Source: Anaerolineae bacterium (GTDB lineage Bacteria; Chloroflexota; Anaerolineae; Aggregatilineales; Phototrophicaceae). From it: a DNA stretch of 64,000 nucleotides. Under the pieces are notes generated by a model. It was not told the DNA's origin, searched no databases, and saw only the letters and a program-made list of their open reading frames with translations. The stretch spans positions 124,001 through 188,000 of the forward strand of contig JANWYT010000002.1 in the NCBI GenBank assembly GCA_025055175.1, written 5' to 3'. Numbering within the stretch: the stretch's first letter is position 1; each line of letters starts with the position of its first letter. Below, one piece after another: positions 62,011 through 64,000 of this stretch. The position numbers and the translations under genes were made by a program.

Positions 62011-62918
62011 TGCGCGTCTTGCTGTTGTTCCTGGATGGAATTGGCCTGGGAGATGACGACCCGCAACACAATCCTTTCATAGCGGCACATACTCCCACGC
62101 TGTGCGCCCTGGCCAACGGTCGACCCTGGACGCGCAGCGCGGGCTTCCAGGTCAGCGCGCGAGCCTTGTTCATCCCGACTGACGCTCAGCTCGGCGTGCC
62201 AGGCCGACCGCAGAGCGGCTCATCGCAGGCGGCCATTCTCACGGGCCAGAACGTCCCTGCGCTCATCGGAGAGCATTATGGCCCCAAGCCCAACGCGGCA
62301 ATTCGCCAGTTGCTCAATGAGGATAATCTGTTCGTTCGCCTGCGACGACGGGGGCAGCGCGCAGTCTTGCTAGACGCCTATCCACCTGACCTGCTAGCGC
62401 GCATAGCGCGGGGCAAAACTTTGCCCTCTAGCATTCAGCAAGCGGCGATGGCCAGTGGACAAAGGCTCTTCAGCCTAGACGATTTGAGAGCAGGCAGGGC
62501 GCTCACGCCAGAATGGACAGGCGAGGAGTGGCGCCAACACCTCAAGCTCGACTGTCCCCTCTACAGTCCTCAGGAAGCTGGTCGTAAGCTGGCTGAGCTG
62601 GCGCGCAGTTATGACTTCGCCATGCACTCGCACTGGATGACTGATTACGTAGGCCACCGAGGCGACATGGAAGCGGCGGTACGCCTGCTCGAACGCTTCG
62701 ATGGCGTTTTGGCGGGCCTGCTAGAAGTCTGGGACGATTCGCAGGGTGTGGTCATCGTCACCAGCGATCATGGCAACGTGGAGCATATTGGCCAGCGCAA
62801 CCACACTGAAAATCTTGTGCCGACGCTGGTCGTCGGCCAAGCGCGCCAGGCTTTCGCCGATTTGCGCGCTCTGACGGATTTCGTGCCGCGCATAGCGCAA
62901 TTGCTTGGCCTTGAGTAA
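62010..62918 (+). CDS. Alkaline-phosphatase-fold metalloenzyme (phosphoglycerate-mutase-like)
   Basis: This 302-residue protein fits the metalloenzyme superfamily of cofactor-independent phosphoglycerate mutase and phosphopentomutase. [13 protein letters not shown] gives the first metal Asp, [14 protein letters not shown] the nucleophile Ser region, [13 protein letters not shown] the next Asp/His set, [14 protein letters not shown] the Asp-His pair and [14 protein letters not shown] the last His. It is shorter than true mutases (about 510), so it probably acts as a phosphatase or phosphodiesterase on an unknown substrate. It is coupled to the MBL gene by TGATG. Confidence 0.85.
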   Translation: MRVLLLFLDGIGLGDDDPQHNPFIAAHTPTLCALANGRPWTRSAGFQVSARALFIPTDAQLGVPGRPQSGSSQAAILTGQNVPALIGEHYGPKPNAAIRQLLNEDNLFVRLRRRGQRAVLLDAYPPDLLARIARGKTLPSSIQQAAMASGQRLFSLDDLRAGRALTPEWTGEEWRQHLKLDCPLYSPQEAGRKLAELARSYDFAMHSHWMTDYVGHRGDMEAAVRLLERFDGVLAGLLEVWDDSQGVVIVTSDHGNVEHIGQRNHTENLVPTLVVGQARQAFADLRALTDFVPRIAQLLGLE

Positions 62919-62964
62919 GATAAAGGCCGAGTTTGGCTTCTCGTTAAAGAAGGATTATCCTGTC

Positions 62965-64000
62965 GTGCGCCTGCGTCTCGTCTTCGTCCTGATCCCGATC
63001 CTAGCCCTGGCTGTCTTCGTGGCTTGGGCCTTGGCTCAGGATGAAGAACCCGTGCCTCAGCCTACTGAGACGCCGAGAGAGGCGACGTCCACCCCCAGCG
63101 GTAACTACGTTGCAGTGGACGCTCGGCTGGCGTATGTGCGCAGCGGGCCGGGGCGCAACTATGACATCCTGGGCCAGCTCGCGCCTGGTCGGCGCGTCGT
63201 GCCTGTCTCGCGCGATGTGTCAGGCAACTGGATTCTCATCCGTTACAGAGACGAAGAGCAGGGCTTTGATGGCTTCGCTTGGATTGCCCGCAACTTAGTG
63301 CGCTGGGTTAATCCTTCAGGGCTGAACAGATTGCCTATTCTTCGGCCAGAGGCTCTGACTCCCAGCCCCACATTCACCACGACTCCAACACCCAGTGCGA
63401 CTGTTACTCCTTCGAATACGCCAACCATCACGCCTACGGCCAGTATGACGGCGACTTCGACCAGCACGCCCACAGCGACGGCCAGCCCTACACCATCGCT
63501 CACAGCGACGGCCACCAGCACAGCGACGGCTAGCCCTACACCATCGCCCACAGCGACAGCTAGCCCGACAGCGACCTCGACCGATACGCCCACTGCCACT
63601 AGCACGCTGACAGCCAGCCCAACGTCAACGGCCAGCGTCACGCCATCGCCCACAGCGACAGCTAGCCCTACACCATCGCCCACAGCGACGGCTAGCCCGA
63701 CGGCAACGAACACCGCGACAGCCACCAGCACAGCGACGGCCAGTCCAACGTCGACGGCCAGCGTCGCGCCATCGTCCACAGCGACGGCTAGCCCGACGGC
63801 AACGAACACCGCGACAGCCACCAGCACAGCGACGGCCAGCCCAACGTCGACGGCCAGCGTCACGCCATCGCCCACAGCGACGGCTAGCCCGACGGCGACG
63901 AACACCGCGACAGCCACCAGCACAGCGACAACCAGTCCAACGTCGACGGCCAGCGTCACGCCATCGCCCACAGCGACGGCCAGCCCGACGTCGACTAACA
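62965..64000 (+). CDS. Exported SH3b protein with long Thr/Pro/Ser/Ala repeat region, incomplete
   Basis: GTG 62965 (AAGGA upstream) opens a frame that runs off the window after about 345 codons. A signal peptide (about residues 1-25, ending ALAQD) is followed by a bacterial SH3 domain (about 50-112): [45 protein letters not shown]. From about residue 130 the sequence is low-complexity Thr/Ser/Ala/Pro ([18 protein letters not shown] and variants) to the window end. It would be a wall-binding protein with a long stiff, possibly glycosylated stalk. What follows the stalk is unknown. Confidence 0.88.
   Translation, partial: MRLRLVFVLIPILALAVFVAWALAQDEEPVPQPTETPREATSTPSGNYVAVDARLAYVRSGPGRNYDILGQLAPGRRVVPVSRDVSGNWILIRYRDEEQGFDGFAWIARNLVRWVNPSGLNRLPILRPEALTPSPTFTTTPTPSATVTPSNTPTITPTASMTATSTSTPTATASPTPSLTATATSTATASPTPSPTATASPTATSTDTPTATSTLTASPTSTASVTPSPTATASPTPSPTATASPTATNTATATSTATASPTSTASVAPSSTATASPTATNTATATSTATASPTSTASVTPSPTATASPTATNTATATSTATTSPTSTASVTPSPTATASPTSTN
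63622..64000 (+). repeat. 96-base tandem repeat in the stalk region
   Basis: Units starting at 63748, 63844 and 63940 are exactly 96 bases (32 codons) apart and nearly identical, differing by single bases. An older related unit starts at 63622, 126 bases before, with an extra 30-base insert. The repeat keeps the reading frame of the SH3b protein. It continues past the window end, so the copy number is unknown. Confidence 0.92.

Noticed and set aside
63243-63971. Long minus-strand open frame rich in Val, Ala and Gly
   Set aside because: It is the reverse of the Thr/Pro/Ser repeat region. Its repetitive composition follows from the plus-strand codons, and the plus frame has a signal peptide and SH3 domain.
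63622-64000. Regular repeats suggesting a CRISPR array
   Set aside because: The units are contiguous 96-base coding repeats in one frame, without unique spacers or cas genes.

Overview
This 64 kb window looks like chromosomal DNA of a member of the Chloroflexota, probably an Anaerolineae-like lineage. That is inferred from gene content, not from a search. The signs are long Thr/Pro/Ser-rich linkers in exported proteins, a RhaEW-type aldolase/dehydrogenase of the kind known from Chloroflexus, heme-A synthesis genes, a four-cysteine S18, and envelope genes with FHA proteins next to a RodA-type protein. Coding density is high. Many genes overlap by 1-37 bases and several convergent pairs overlap at their stop codons. 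I see no rRNA, CRISPR array, insertion sequence or prophage; there is one tRNA.

Region 1 (1-9443, all +): the end of an M20 amidohydrolase, a cyanophycinase-fold protein without its nucleophile, purA, a signal-peptide-less metal-receptor-fold protein and a soluble histidine kinase. Behind a good promoter follow a small membrane protein, ctaA, ctaB, a membrane-anchored cytochrome c, rqcH and a PPK2 polyphosphate kinase. Region 2 (9440-14898, all -): a tightly coupled operon with three glycosyltransferases, an anchored family-3 binding protein and a clan-A glycosidase-like protein. Region 3 (15053-22150): a binding-protein/VWA lipoprotein, a small lipoprotein, an O-antigen-ligase/TPR protein, tRNA-Arg(CCG), an SLC13/ArsB-type permease and an MFS transporter.

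Region 4 (22279-46862) is the most coherent block: two adjacent, separately controlled gene sets for 6-deoxyhexoses (L-fucose/L-rhamnose type). Set A has RhaEW, a two-domain class II aldolase, a rhamnulokinase-family kinase, another class II aldolase and a fucose-isomerase-family enzyme, transcribed away from an RbsA/C/B-type importer and a LacI regulator. Two copies of one operator lie just downstream of two back-to-back promoters. Set B has a DeoR regulator, a second kinase and a RhaT/P/Q/S-like importer on the minus strand. Divergent from it run L-rhamnose isomerase, a class II aldolase, a PfkB kinase, a HAD phosphatase and an iron alcohol dehydrogenase. Promoter and operator sequences are visible for both arms. 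Glycerol kinase follows, convergent.

Region 5 (48353-64000): a possible 49-residue membrane peptide, the rpsF-ssb-rpsR operon, a membrane-anchored parvulin foldase, then an envelope block: two FHA proteins, an SDR, mtnP, a RodA/FtsW protein and a transpeptidase homologue in which all three catalytic motifs are lost. After these come a flippase-like protein, a C39-like peptidase with TPRs, MurJ, an MBL hydrolase, an alkaline-phosphatase-fold enzyme and the start of an SH3b protein with a 96-base tandem repeat that runs off the window. The best candidates for something undescribed are the degenerate transpeptidase in the FHA/RodA cluster and the paired deoxyhexose regulons.
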